A stretch of 64,000 nt of DNA from Acidobacteriota bacterium (lineage in GTDB: Bacteria; Acidobacteriota; Blastocatellia; Pyrinomonadales; Pyrinomonadaceae): the NCBI GenBank assembly GCA_016700075.1, contig CP065000.1:3100001-3164000 (forward strand), in the 5' to 3' direction. Of this stretch, positions 14,055 through 23,551 are shown in pieces. The notes beneath the pieces are model-generated. The model made no database searches. It was given only the letters and a program-made list of their open reading frames with translations, and had not been told where the DNA came from. The first letter of the stretch is position 1, and the number at the start of each line of letters is the position of its first letter. Made by a program: the position numbers and the translations under genes.

Positions 14055-15780
14055 TTAGTTGCATGGTATCACTGCCCCGCTAAGACCATAGCATGGCCCC
14101 GCACTAACCTGACGATCCGGCCGGGCAGGTTGTCCCAGATGACCTGCCGGACCTGGAGAGGCGTCAAAGGGCACATAGCGGTCGGTAAAGCTCTCAACTA
14201 CGCGTACCTCGGTAGCAAATCGAGTAAATGGCTCAATCAGCGGAAGTCTGTAGGCTTCCCGTACCACAACCTCAAATCCACGGAACAATTCGTCGTGTCG
14301 GACTGGCATCGACCCGTCATTCATTAACGCACCTCGGTCCAGGCTGCCGTCAGCAAGCTGACCGGTAGTTGCGGAGAACATATTCTCCCTGGTTAGGAGA
14401 TGTGCCAACAACGTCTCTGTCGCAAATATTACGAATGATCCGTCGGCATCACCTCGGTATAAGGAGAGAGTTGCTTGAATATTTAATAGGTTGACAATGT
14501 CGCCATCTTCGTTAGCCGACTGGGTAGGATTAGGGCCCCTAATTGAGCCGACATTCCATTTCTCGTCGGTAAATCCTATGCTAATCCGAGTTGTTGACGG
14601 GTTATTGATAAGTTCATTAATCTCACGCCTATATCTCTCCGCCATTCTGTAAACCATTGACTGGGCACTGACAACATCAGAATCACTACCGTCGTTCCCT
14701 ACGAGAACAAAAGCCTGGTCGGATCGGGCCACCTTGTAATCTTTACCGCCAATGTTTATATAAAGATCCTTCCCTCCCGGATCTTTATACAATACTGGAT
14801 TGTTTCGAGCGTATTGATAGAGGTTCCAACTTTGCGGCGCAGCGATGCTGGTATTGTAGGCGAAGTAATCAGGACTTGAAAATCGGCCCAAGTCACTTCG
14901 GTACATTCTTGCCTTCGCGAAATCAAGGTCGGTTTCCTGATCGCGTTCGTAGGTGGTGAAGTTTCGGCGGACAGTATCACTGTCGTAGCCGAGTTCCATC
15001 GTGCGTTGAGATGTGTATATCTGTTCGCCGAAGGGCATGAAGTCGCGTCTTGATGTGACGTTGCCGTCGCGGTCGGTGTTTATGCGTGGGGAACCGAGGT
15101 GGTCGGCTGTTAGGTACGCGACTTTGGCATTCTCAACCGATTCGACGACGGTTGAGTATTCGGCGACGAGCTTGCCAAGAGCGTCATAGACGAAAACGGT
15201 CGTTTCGCCGGTCGAAGGCACGTATTTCTTTACCCGCTTCCCGTCGCCGTCGTAAAAATACTGGCCGATGACGGTGTTGTATTGGTCGCGGACTTCGGTT
15301 TGTTTGTTTTCCGCGTCGTAGATGAACGTGCGGCCTTGCGGGTCGTTGGTTGTGTTGCCTGCCGAATCGTAGCTCCAGCCTGTCGAGGTCAGGCGGTTGT
15401 TGCTCGTCGAGACTGTCGGGTTGCAGATCGCTTCGGGGCAATTTGGGTCAGGGAATGTCGTGTTGCCGCTGGTGAAGTCAAATCGCCGGTTTCCGTAACG
15501 GTCGAAAGTGTAGGTCTGTTTCCAAGACTGCGACTGCGAACCGCTGTTTGGCGTAACGTTTTCGACCGCTGACCTTAACCGATTTAACGAATCATATTGA
15601 TATCTCTGCCCAACAGCGATCATTTTCTTCGTTACGTTGCCATTTTCCAAAAATCGAGATCCCAATCCAACTTGTCCTTAAGAATTCGCAACATCGCATG
15701 CCCGACCCCAATCCTTTTCCGTTATTTTTTAACGCATTTACTTGTCCTGTCACCGAATCAATCTCGCCGTATTCCATCAC
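14055..15780 (-). pseudogene. orphan RHS C-terminal module with its own tail
   Basis: The main open frame (14055-15665) carries the late RHS core (RYQYDSLNRLRSAV, GQYFYDGDGKRVKK, YLTADHLGSPRINTD), the core-end motif NNPVLYKDPGGK and then a tail of about 235 aa unlike that of the full RHS protein. There is no signal peptide or YD-repeat shell. RHS-like sequence also appears at 15780-15720 in another frame (EYGEIDSVTGQVNALKNNG), separated by about 70 bp of unrelated sequence, so the 5' part is a scar. The tail (TETLLAH, FEVVVREAYRLP) is not assigned to a toxin family. Typical of an orphan RHS-CT cassette that could be recombined onto the full gene. Confidence 0.7.
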
Positions 15781-15782
15781 GA

Positions 15783-16163
15783 TCAGCCTGATTCATCAGG
15801 TTGCGGGGTAACATTATTTGGAATGGGCATAATTTGCGATAGATTCTCGATTCCAGCGATAGAGGCGGCCTCCAGTTGGTCGAGATTATCCACAACGATT
15901 GACTTCCCGCGAAAAGAGAGCAAAAACGATTCGTTTCTACGCTCGAAAACTAATGGATCGCGTTCCTCAAGTAAATCAACATCCAGCCTCTCAGAAAATC
16001 GAGCCTTTCTGGAGCCTTCCAAAAGAGCATTCAGCCACGAGTCAATGTAAACGAACCGCTCGGTTATTGACTCACCTCTTGATTCAATAGTGATATCACC
16101 AACAGGATCGATCGCCATCGGATCATCTGAATCTGCTTCATCGAGAACAAAATCAATCTTCAT
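15783..16163 (-). CDS. probable immunity protein for the adjacent RHS toxin
   Basis: A 126-aa acidic protein (MKIDFVLDEADSDDP at the start) without signal peptide or membrane helix. Its ATG lies 3 bp after the stop of the full-length RHS gene, the standard position and size for a cytoplasmic RHS immunity gene. No named family is recognised. The many Asp/Glu residues suit binding to the Lys/Arg-rich tail of the toxin. The function is inferred from position alone, and coupling to the RHS stop codon implies translation together with it. Confidence 0.6.
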   Translation of the reverse strand: MKIDFVLDEADSDDPMAIDPVGDITIESRGESITERFVYIDSWLNALLEGSRKARFSERLDVDLLEERDPLVFERRNESFLLSFRGKSIVVDNLDQLEAASIAGIENLSQIMPIPNNVTPQPDESG

Positions 16164-16166
16164 AAG

Positions 16167-19100
16167 TCATTTCAGTGGATAAATCGATCGAATTCCGCCT
16201 TGCGAGTTCAGAACCACCTTGACCGTTGTGGGTCGCCCGCCGATCTCAACAACACCTTGAAAGGTGCGGTTGCTCGCTCGAGTCGCAGTCGCAACGCCGT
16301 CAGTAACTATTTTTTGCCCAATCTCGACGACCCTTTCTAACGTGATCGATGGATCAATTGCTTTGAACTCGTCTAAGTGTCTATTCTTAATATGTTTCAA
16401 GTTTCTTTTGCTTACGTCAGCAACTGTCTTTTTACTTACCTCCTTCGTGATCTCTTTCTTAGCCTGTTGCTTTGCCCCACCAATTCCAATCTTGCGGAGG
16501 AGCCAAGCAATAATTCCCGTTTTAGCTATAACACCGCCAGCTCGATTTATGGGTAGATTCTCGACGGTGGCGTCTTGTATTCCATGGGGCCCAGGTAGTG
16601 GTCTTCCGTCGAAGTGACCCAAGTAGAGTACAAGCCCTTCACCAAGTGGGGCCATTCCTGTTTGTCCATAGAAATCTTCCAAGGTTGCGGCTGGATAGTA
16701 GTTTCCAGTCTGCTGATAAAGGAATTCAGCGAGGCTTTGCCAATTATCGTTCTTTTCCCAAACGACGAATCGATATCCGTTCTGATCTGGATCTGACCAC
16801 TTCCACATGCCCGTTGGGTCGGTGAAGCAGAGCGGGTTGTTCCTGACGTAAACATATAGATTCCAACTCTGCGCGTCGCTCTCGAATTGATCCAAAAAGG
16901 GTTCGTCCGTTGAGGTGAAGCGTCCGTGATTTTTGTTGTAGTATCTGGCTTGTGCGAAATCGAGGTCGATTTCATCGTCTCTTTCATAGCCCGTGAATTT
17001 CTGTCTGATATCGTCGGATGAGTATCCGAGGTTTTGGGTTCGTTGGGCGGTGTAGAGGTCTTCGCCGTAGGGGAGATAGTCGTTTCTTGAGATCACCGCT
17101 CCGTCTCGATCCGTTTTGATCCGAGGGCTGCCGAGATGATCGCTCGTCAGATAGGCAATCTTTGCATTTTCTACGGATTCGACTTGTGTTGAATACTCCG
17201 CGACAAGTTTGTCCATCGCGTCATAGACGAACACCGTCACTTCGCCGGTTGCGGGGACGACCTTTTTGACACGCTTGCCGTTTCCGTCAAAGAAATACTG
17301 GCCGATTATTTGGTTCGCAGAGTTTCTTACTTCGTACTGCTTGTTCTCGCCGTCGTATGTGAAAACTCGGCCCTGCGGATCGTTGGTTGTATTGCCTGCC
17401 GAATCGTAGCTCCAGCCGGTGGACGTCAGGCGATTGTTGCTCGTCGAGATCGTTGGATTACATATCGCTTCGGGGCAGTTCGGATCGGGGAAGGTGGTGT
17501 TGCCATTCGCAAGATCAAACCGCCTGTTTCCGTAGCGGTCGAATGTGTAGGCCTGTTTCCAAGACTGCGTCGGCGAGCCGCCGTGCGGCGTGACGTTCTC
17601 AACCGCCGATTTCAAACGATTGAGCGAATCATAGGTATAGTCCTGCACTGCCGTAAAGCCAGTGTTAACACCAACCGTCGGAACCGTGATCGTCTGCTTT
17701 GTGATGTTGCCGTTATTTACGGATGCAGTCGCTCCGTATTCGTAATCGAGCTTCAGAAGATTCGTCGCACCCATCGTCGAGCCCAGACCGATCTGCGTTG
17801 GCTGCAATCTGGAACTAAACTGCGTGGATTCCCATTTGACGTTTCCGAGTTGCATCGACGTCACCGCACCGGCGGGGTTGTAGGTGAAATTCTCTGCGTA
17901 GTTCCAAAAACCGGCGTCGGCGTTTTTCTTGGACTGAACCATCGACAAATATCCGTAATTGTCGAGAACATTCTTCACAACTCTCCCGGACGGATAAACC
18001 TGCTCGACCATCGCACCGCTCAAATTATAAGCGTAGCCGGTCAAATAAGCCGTCCCGTCCGTCGTCTGCTTATGCCCGGTCACACGACCTAAGATGTCGA
18101 ACGACGTGTATTCGGTTGTCGATACGCTGGAGGTCACTTTTGTAAGTTTACCCTTTGCGTTCGTCAAATTGTCATAAAAATAACTCACCGCCGGCGTCGA
18201 ATCCGAATAGCTCCGCTGCGTCACACGATTCAAAGCGTCATAAGCGTAAGTCGTCGTAATGCTCCTCGCATCGGTTTTCGTCGTCAAATTCCCAATCGAA
18301 TCATAACCGTAACTTATCGTGCCGCTCTCAGGATTCGCCGCCGTGAGCAGCCTCGACAAACTGTTGTACGTAAAAGTCCTAGTCTGCACGCCCTGCGTCA
18401 CCGTCGTCAGATTATTGAGCGTGTCATAAGTGTAAAACGTCGGTTGGTTAGGACTGGAAACAGCCCCAAGCTGGCCTGCGTCATTTGGCTCGTCAACCCG
18501 TATGAGTTGGCCGAGTGAATTTGTGATCGAACGCCGCTGCTTACCGGCTTGGTCGGTGACTGTGACAACAGTACCAATTTGCCCGCCGGAAGTTGCGAGA
18601 TCGTAGTCTGTCTCGACAACCGCGTTGTCTGGCGTTGTAACCCTCCACAGCCGGCCGGCGGCATCAAAGGTGTTCGAGGTCCAGAAAATATCCGACGAAC
18701 CGTTCGCCGTGGCGCAGCTCTGCCCGGTAAAGCCTCGAAACGGATTCGAAGACTTGGAGACACGGCTCATATTGTCGTAGCAGGAGAGAGTAAAGATATC
18801 TCCTGTTTCTGCATTGACGGATTGTGTCTTGACCGTGCGGCCAAGCCCGTCAAACCACGAAACACCCTCATTCCAGCTAGTTGCATCGATCTGAGAACGT
18901 GCTTTAACGAATCGCTGGCTTGCCGGAAGCTGTCCGTTCGTATCGGGCTGGCCGTATTCCGTGATCGTCTGATGTCCGTTCGGTGCAATAACGCGGGTAG
19001 GGCGGAGCAGCGGGTCGTTGTACTCCATTGTCGATGTCTGCCCGTTTGCGTCTGTAGAGGTCAGCGGGAGTCCCGTGTTGTAGTCGTATGTGATGAACGA

Positions 19101-21269
19101 TTCAAACGCTGTGTTGGAACCATGGACTCCATACGGGTCAGGCACAGGCGTTGTTACCTTCGTAGGATAGGCGAAAGCATAGTCGTCGTCATATTCTGTG
19201 ACCGTGTCATGGCCCCGCCCGTCCCGGGTTTTCCTTAGATTCCCAAACTGATCATAATAGTTCTTTGTTTCGACAAAGTAGCCATTCGCGATGTCGTAGT
19301 AGCTTTTCACCGAGGTCAGGTTGCCAAGGATCGATGTATTCGGATCGACCCAACTGCCCGCGGCCGCGGTTGGCATCGTGCCTGACGAGGAAAGGGTATG
19401 TCCGCTCTGGTCGTAAAAATACTGCGTTTTTGCTTTGACGTTACCGTTTTCGTCCTTGATACGAGTTTCTGTAACAAGACCGTGGATATATCTGCTCTTG
19501 TATTGTCCGTCGTAAAGGTAATCGTACTCGGTTATCCTGACCAGTGTTTGCGGGTTGAAATAAGCGCTGAAGGTACCGAAGTTATTCAAAACGTACTCGG
19601 CGGCAGCCTTCGAAACCGTAACGTATCCGTGTTCTTTGACGCGTTTGACGTTTAGATAAGCAAAGTATTCGAGATCACTGTGCCAATCGAACTCATTTTC
19701 GGTCATCGTCATCAATGCCGTCGAGCTATTTGGCTCGATCGTGATCGAAATACTCTTTTCTAGCCGCGGATCGCGGGTGGCATTCTGGTGGGCTCCCGAA
19801 CCTCTCGGCCCTTCCATGGTATAGGAGTTTAGCGTCCGCCGGATCATTGAATCGGATGCTGTATAAAACCTCTCTTCAAGAATGCTGCCTGCCGTCGCAT
19901 CGTCAAAACCGTATTTCAGATAACCGGGAGCAAGTCCCTGCTTTATTATTCGAACGGTGTAGGTACCGTCAGGGTTCGTGACACGCGTCCAGTATCCGTT
20001 GGTATTTCCAGCAGAATATTGCCACAACAACTCGTCATTGCCCGTACCGTTCTCGCTTACCCATCGCTTTACCACGCCTCGATTGGCCTGTGTGTAAGGA
20101 TCGTTCATAGGAGAAATGCCCGTAATTGTGTCGTATTCGAACCGTTCATACGCTCCGGTTGGGTAAATTATCGTATCTATCTCGCCATACACGTTGTATC
20201 TGAACCGGTACGCTCGACCGTCAGGCAGTTCTAATTCCGAAAGCAGCAAGGGATTGAAAAGAGAATCGGGCGTAACCCGAGTACCCGCGGCCGATCCGAA
20301 CAGACTGGGTGATACTTGTGAGTATTGTCCTGTGGGTATTGAATCCCCAAGATAGTGTAGATCGTCATTAGGATTCGACAGGATTGTCGCCTGGGTCTGC
20401 GGATGCCGTAAATAACGCCATTTCAGTATGTAAGACATTGCTTCATTCCCGAAGCCCGGAAATTCAAGCACTTGGTCTCCATCAGCATTACTCAGATTAT
20501 TCGAATTTACTGGCCGTCCAAGAGTATCAACAGAAGAGACTTTATTTCCGGCAACATCGAAAAACGCGCGATTGCCGCCAACAATGTATTTGGAACCATC
20601 GGGAAGAAAAAGTGTTCCAGAGTAAGCATCGTCTCGAACAAATTTCATACGGGAGCCGTCCGTCGAGAAATAGGTTTCTGGATATGATGGTTGGTATGGG
20701 AGAATGTGAACTTTGTCATCTTTGCGAAATTCTACGGTGGAGCCATTTGGCATTTGAAGCCTAAAGCTATCAACAATGAAATTCTGATAATAATTCTCGA
20801 TACCCGCAGGGTCACCCAGAGAATCATAGAGCGAAAGCCAATCATTAGTGAAGCTGGGAAATCCCCCGCGAAGCTGCCAGCCGGAGACAGTATTTTCCGC
20901 AAATTGCACAGAGACCCATGAGTAGAAGTTGTCAGTCAACATCCCGTGTTGAAAGGGCGGGAAACCGAGAGGCTGGCAACAGGTGCCCTCCATATAGTAA
21001 CCTTCGTACTGCATCTTCCACACCTTCGAATTGTAGGAAAGTTCAAATGGTATTGACGTCTTTCCGCGTCCCGAGTAAGTAGTCAGAGGCAAATTGAATG
21101 ACATTCCCAATGTGATGGGATCTACCTTCAAATCGAGCTTATTCGCATAATCAACAGAGTATTGTTGATATTGGACATTCTGCGGTCGGGCGATCACCGA
21201 CAGACCGAATACAAAAAGCACAACGGCCAACCCTACTCCAATGTAACGATGAGATTCGCGGTATTTCAT
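16167..21269 (-). CDS. RHS/YD-repeat polymorphic toxin with probable nuclease tip
   Basis: A 1700-aa protein. The start at 21269 (MKYRESHRY) is preferred to 21281 because CGAGGAATT lies just before it. Residues ~8-30 form a Sec signal, so export does not need type VI secretion. The first ~600 aa lack regular repeats; YD repeats (ExxYDxxGN, TYAYDALNRVTQ) run from about 700; the core ends with the DHLGSPRIKTD segment and NNPLCFTDPTGMW near residue 1477. The last ~100 aa (HIKNRHLDEFKAID, RTFQGVVEIGG, VKVVLNSQGGIRSIYP) look like a small BECR-fold-type RNase with conserved His/Arg, by pattern only. The tip follows a hydrophobic stretch (GIIAWLLRKIGIGG) that may help entry. Followed 3 bp later by a probable immunity gene. 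Confidence 0.85.
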   Translation of the reverse strand: MKYRESHRYIGVGLAVVLFVFGLSVIARPQNVQYQQYSVDYANKLDLKVDPITLGMSFNLPLTTYSGRGKTSIPFELSYNSKVWKMQYEGYYMEGTCCQPLGFPPFQHGMLTDNFYSWVSVQFAENTVSGWQLRGGFPSFTNDWLSLYDSLGDPAGIENYYQNFIVDSFRLQMPNGSTVEFRKDDKVHILPYQPSYPETYFSTDGSRMKFVRDDAYSGTLFLPDGSKYIVGGNRAFFDVAGNKVSSVDTLGRPVNSNNLSNADGDQVLEFPGFGNEAMSYILKWRYLRHPQTQATILSNPNDDLHYLGDSIPTGQYSQVSPSLFGSAAGTRVTPDSLFNPLLLSELELPDGRAYRFRYNVYGEIDTIIYPTGAYERFEYDTITGISPMNDPYTQANRGVVKRWVSENGTGNDELLWQYSAGNTNGYWTRVTNPDGTYTVRIIKQGLAPGYLKYGFDDATAGSILEERFYTASDSMIRRTLNSYTMEGPRGSGAHQNATRDPRLEKSISITIEPNSSTALMTMTENEFDWHSDLEYFAYLNVKRVKEHGYVTVSKAAAEYVLNNFGTFSAYFNPQTLVRITEYDYLYDGQYKSRYIHGLVTETRIKDENGNVKAKTQYFYDQSGHTLSSSGTMPTAAAGSWVDPNTSILGNLTSVKSYYDIANGYFVETKNYYDQFGNLRKTRDGRGHDTVTEYDDDYAFAYPTKVTTPVPDPYGVHGSNTAFESFITYDYNTGLPLTSTDANGQTSTMEYNDPLLRPTRVIAPNGHQTITEYGQPDTNGQLPASQRFVKARSQIDATSWNEGVSWFDGLGRTVKTQSVNAETGDIFTLSCYDNMSRVSKSSNPFRGFTGQSCATANGSSDIFWTSNTFDAAGRLWRVTTPDNAVVETDYDLATSGGQIGTVVTVTDQAGKQRRSITNSLGQLIRVDEPNDAGQLGAVSSPNQPTFYTYDTLNNLTTVTQGVQTRTFTYNSLSRLLTAANPESGTISYGYDSIGNLTTKTDARSITTTYAYDALNRVTQRSYSDSTPAVSYFYDNLTNAKGKLTKVTSSVSTTEYTSFDILGRVTGHKQTTDGTAYLTGYAYNLSGAMVEQVYPSGRVVKNVLDNYGYLSMVQSKKNADAGFWNYAENFTYNPAGAVTSMQLGNVKWESTQFSSRLQPTQIGLGSTMGATNLLKLDYEYGATASVNNGNITKQTITVPTVGVNTGFTAVQDYTYDSLNRLKSAVENVTPHGGSPTQSWKQAYTFDRYGNRRFDLANGNTTFPDPNCPEAICNPTISTSNNRLTSTGWSYDSAGNTTNDPQGRVFTYDGENKQYEVRNSANQIIGQYFFDGNGKRVKKVVPATGEVTVFVYDAMDKLVAEYSTQVESVENAKIAYLTSDHLGSPRIKTDRDGAVISRNDYLPYGEDLYTAQRTQNLGYSSDDIRQKFTGYERDDEIDLDFAQARYYNKNHGRFTSTDEPFLDQFESDAQSWNLYVYVRNNPLCFTDPTGMWKWSDPDQNGYRFVVWEKNDNWQSLAEFLYQQTGNYYPAATLEDFYGQTGMAPLGEGLVLYLGHFDGRPLPGPHGIQDATVENLPINRAGGVIAKTGIIAWLLRKIGIGGAKQQAKKEITKEVSKKTVADVSKRNLKHIKNRHLDEFKAIDPSITLERVVEIGQKIVTDGVATATRASNRTFQGVVEIGGRPTTVKVVLNSQGGIRSIYPLK

Positions 21270-21328
21270 AATTCCTCGCATTGTCTATTCTCGATTCCTA
21301 TAACTTCGGCGATCATCGAACACTCTAT

Positions 21329-22456
21329 CTACCTCCTGTAATAAGCCGGTACCGGAATATCGCCGGCGGTGCCCCAGGATTCGGTTCTGGTTTGCTGATC
21401 TGTTGATTTGCGGATGTACCAGTAGCCAGGGTTGCCTTTTGTCGGGAGCACACGCCAGATGGCGATATCGCATTTGCCATCGCCGTCGTAGTCGTTAGGT
21501 ACTAGTGTGTCGCCTGAATCGCCGTAGTTGATCGTGTCGGTCTGGTTGTCAGAAGAGCGTTTTATGTACCAGTTCGTGTTTGACGGACGGAATAGGGCGA
21601 GGTCCGATTTGCCGTCGCCATCGTAATCGCCGAGCACCGGTTTGTCGCCGCTGCTGCCGAATTGGGTCGAAAAGTTGTGCTGTGTGGCGATGTCATAAAC
21701 ATAGAATGTGGCGTTGGAATCTCGCCAAACCACAAGGTCCGCCCTCCCGTCACCCGTGACGTCTGCCGGTACAGGCACGTCCGATGACGTTCCCCACGAA
21801 TGCGACGTCACCTGAGAGGTCGAGCTGTTGTGCACATACCAATCGCCAGTCGAAGGGCGATAGACGGCCGCATCGGTTTTGCCGTCGCCGTCAAAGTCCG
21901 CCTGTGCCGTCAGGTCCGTGGACATCCCGAGCGAAATATAGTCAACAGAGCTGTCACTGCTGCGGAGAATGTACCAGGTCGTGTTTGACGGACGAAATAC
22001 GCAGAAATCGGTCTTACCGTCGCCGTCATAGTCACCCGGGACGGGGATGTCGCCGGCCATTCCCCAGCCTTGCGAGGTTTGCTGAGAACCGGGCCCGCCG
22101 AGGACATAGAATGTCCCGTTTGACGGCCGCCATACCGCAAGGTCCGCCGGAGGGACGGCATTGGCATTTGCGTCCTCGACCGCAAGCAGGCGGGATCCGG
22201 CGTAGATGTACTCCTTGCTAAGCTGCGGCGTAGGCGTCGGGCTTGCAACAGCAAATGGATCCCAACTGCTAGGTGAGTTCTTCGGGAGTTTTCGACCGAA
22301 CCAACCGGTCCTCTCACCGGTCAATGCATCCGTTCTAGGGAACCAGCCGTTTCTCGCAAATATGCCGGCTGTCAGCAGCAACGCGAACGCAAACACTCCG
22401 GCCGCAAACAAGACGCTGCGACGTCGATAAAAAGATCCGTGCGGGGGCAGGGACAT
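21329..22456 (-). CDS. membrane-anchored FG-GAP/VCBS-repeat protein
   Basis: A 375-aa protein with AGGAGAG before its ATG. A helix at ~13-34 (LFAAGVFAFALLLTAGIFA) anchors or exports it; a short Pro-Thr linker and the motif EYIYAGSRLLAVED follow, then five to six repeats of about 50 aa with GDYDGDGKTD calcium-binding loops and AVYRPSxGxWY strands, forming a beta-propeller. It is the first gene of the RHS transcript, 59 bp before the RHS start and behind a strong promoter. The EYIYAGSRLLA segment also occurs in RHS proteins of related bacteria, suggesting shared ancestry or export. Role unknown: surface binding is likely. Confidence 0.8.
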   Translation of the reverse strand: MSLPPHGSFYRRRSVLFAAGVFAFALLLTAGIFARNGWFPRTDALTGERTGWFGRKLPKNSPSSWDPFAVASPTPTPQLSKEYIYAGSRLLAVEDANANAVPPADLAVWRPSNGTFYVLGGPGSQQTSQGWGMAGDIPVPGDYDGDGKTDFCVFRPSNTTWYILRSSDSSVDYISLGMSTDLTAQADFDGDGKTDAAVYRPSTGDWYVHNSSTSQVTSHSWGTSSDVPVPADVTGDGRADLVVWRDSNATFYVYDIATQHNFSTQFGSSGDKPVLGDYDGDGKSDLALFRPSNTNWYIKRSSDNQTDTINYGDSGDTLVPNDYDGDGKCDIAIWRVLPTKGNPGYWYIRKSTDQQTRTESWGTAGDIPVPAYYRR

Positions 22457-22521
22457 TATGGTCTCTCCTTTTGTCCTGATCCAAGGGGGATAACCAACTC
22501 GTTGTTGATCGATTTACACGG

Positions 22522-22550
22522 AGCATACGCGCGCCCTATCGATCTGTCAA
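22522..22550 (-). promoter_or_regulatory. near-consensus sigma-70 promoter of the FG-GAP/RHS operon
   Basis: Reading the minus strand: TTGACA (22550-22545), exactly 17 bp, then TATGCT (22527-22522). The -35 is perfect and the -10 matches 4 of 6. The transcript would begin near 22515 with a leader of about 58 nt before the FG-GAP gene. Confidence 0.8.
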
Positions 22551-23315
22551 GCGTTTTTTTCTAATGGAAGCATTTTTGAAGGAACGATGTACGGTGAGGC
22601 GCCGAGATGCGCCGCTCGACAAGCGGAAAGCGCTACCGGTCAGATCCACAATTGCGGCGCTCAACTACAGACGCCGGCAGTTATATTTGGCCAAACACGG
22701 GGCGTATCGAAATACGAAAAAATGGATACTGTCGGGGCCGATACCGGAGATGGCTTTGGAGTTTTGGGGGGCCGTTTTCGCCGTGTGCCGCTAAACCTCT
22801 GAAATACAATAGGTTATCAGCATTGAGCTACGTGCGATATCGAAACGGGCACCCTCAAAACGAGTCAATTTCGGCAGTGTTTCGCCCGGGATCAGTTGAT
22901 CTTAAGGCAATTTCAAGTGACTTTAGGCCAATGTCACGAGAAAACAGGCCAATGTCATGAGAAATCAAGCCAATGTCACGAGAAAACAGGCCATTGTCAC
23001 GAGAAATCAGGCCAATGTCACGAGAAAACAGGCCATTGTCACGAGAAAAGAGACCAAAGTCACGAGAAAATAAGCCATTGTCACGTGACTTTGATACATA
23101 TTTTTGGATTTTTGGTTTTTTGCGATCTAATTGCGAGCCTTCATCTGATCTTAGATGTTCGTCAGATCACCCGATCAGATCGCTCGCCTGCTGCCGCGGG
23201 ACGCGGTCGATCGTCATTAGCCGGCCCAACGCTTCGAATACACTATTGCAATGGCCTACATATTCAACAAAGTGGTTCCGAATTATCTGAACAAGTCTGC
23301 TCCAGACATAACATT
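22551..23315. other. long non-coding region upstream of the RHS operon
   Basis: Between the RHS-operon promoter and the end of xseB there is no supported gene. Open frames on the plus strand have no SD and one runs through the tandem repeat and then antisense into xseB. Apart from the 21-bp repeat array I see no RNA gene, IS end or terminator with confidence. Confidence 0.6.
22912..23088. repeat. 21-bp tandem repeat, eight copies
   Basis: The word GTCACGAG (with small variants) begins at 22933, 22954, 22975, 22996, 23017, 23038, 23059 and 23080, a strict 21-bp period. The unit reads about GTCACGAGAAAACAGGCCAAT. The last copy turns into the perfect palindrome GTCACGTGAC (23079-23088), and the first is preceded by a partial unit AAGTGACTTTAGGCCAAT. 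There are no variable spacers. Confidence 0.92.
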
Positions 23316-23549
23316 TCAGCTGCCGATATCATTGACCTCGATATCTTCCACGGCCGCCTCACCGTCGGGTTTTTGAATGAGGACCTGAATGCGGCGTTCG
23401 ACATTTTCGAGCCGTGCTCGGCATTCGCGGGAAAGTGCGACGCCTTTCTCAAACAGTTCCAAGCTCTGTTCCAACGGCTGGTCGCCTTCTTCCAACGAAG
23501 CGACGATCTTTTCCAATTCACCTAAAAGTTCTTCGAAACTCTTATCCAT
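23316..23549 (-). CDS. xseB: exodeoxyribonuclease VII small subunit
   Basis: A ~77-aa helical protein: FEELLGELEKIVASLEEGDQPLEQSLELFEKG is the XseB signature, predicted to form a helical hairpin that binds the XseA C-terminal helices. Start chosen at ATG 23549 with GAGG just upstream; an overlapping GTG at 23555 would make a GTGA coupling with the preceding stop and is equally possible. It is the last gene of the kinase-xse operon and is separated from xseA by one gene, a variation on the usual xseA-xseB adjacency. Confidence 0.9.
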   Translation of the reverse strand: MDKSFEELLGELEKIVASLEEGDQPLEQSLELFEKGVALSRECRARLENVERRIQVLIQKPDGEAAVEDIEVNDIGS

Positions 23550-23551
23550 TT

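Noticed and set aside
22912..23088. CRISPR array
   Set aside because: The repeats are head-to-tail with no variable spacers, the unit is only 21 bp, and no cas gene is present.
22896..23525. Open frame of about 209 codons with CHEKTGQ repeats
   Set aside because: It comes from the 21-bp tandem repeat, has no SD, and its end runs antisense through xseB, which is the real gene.
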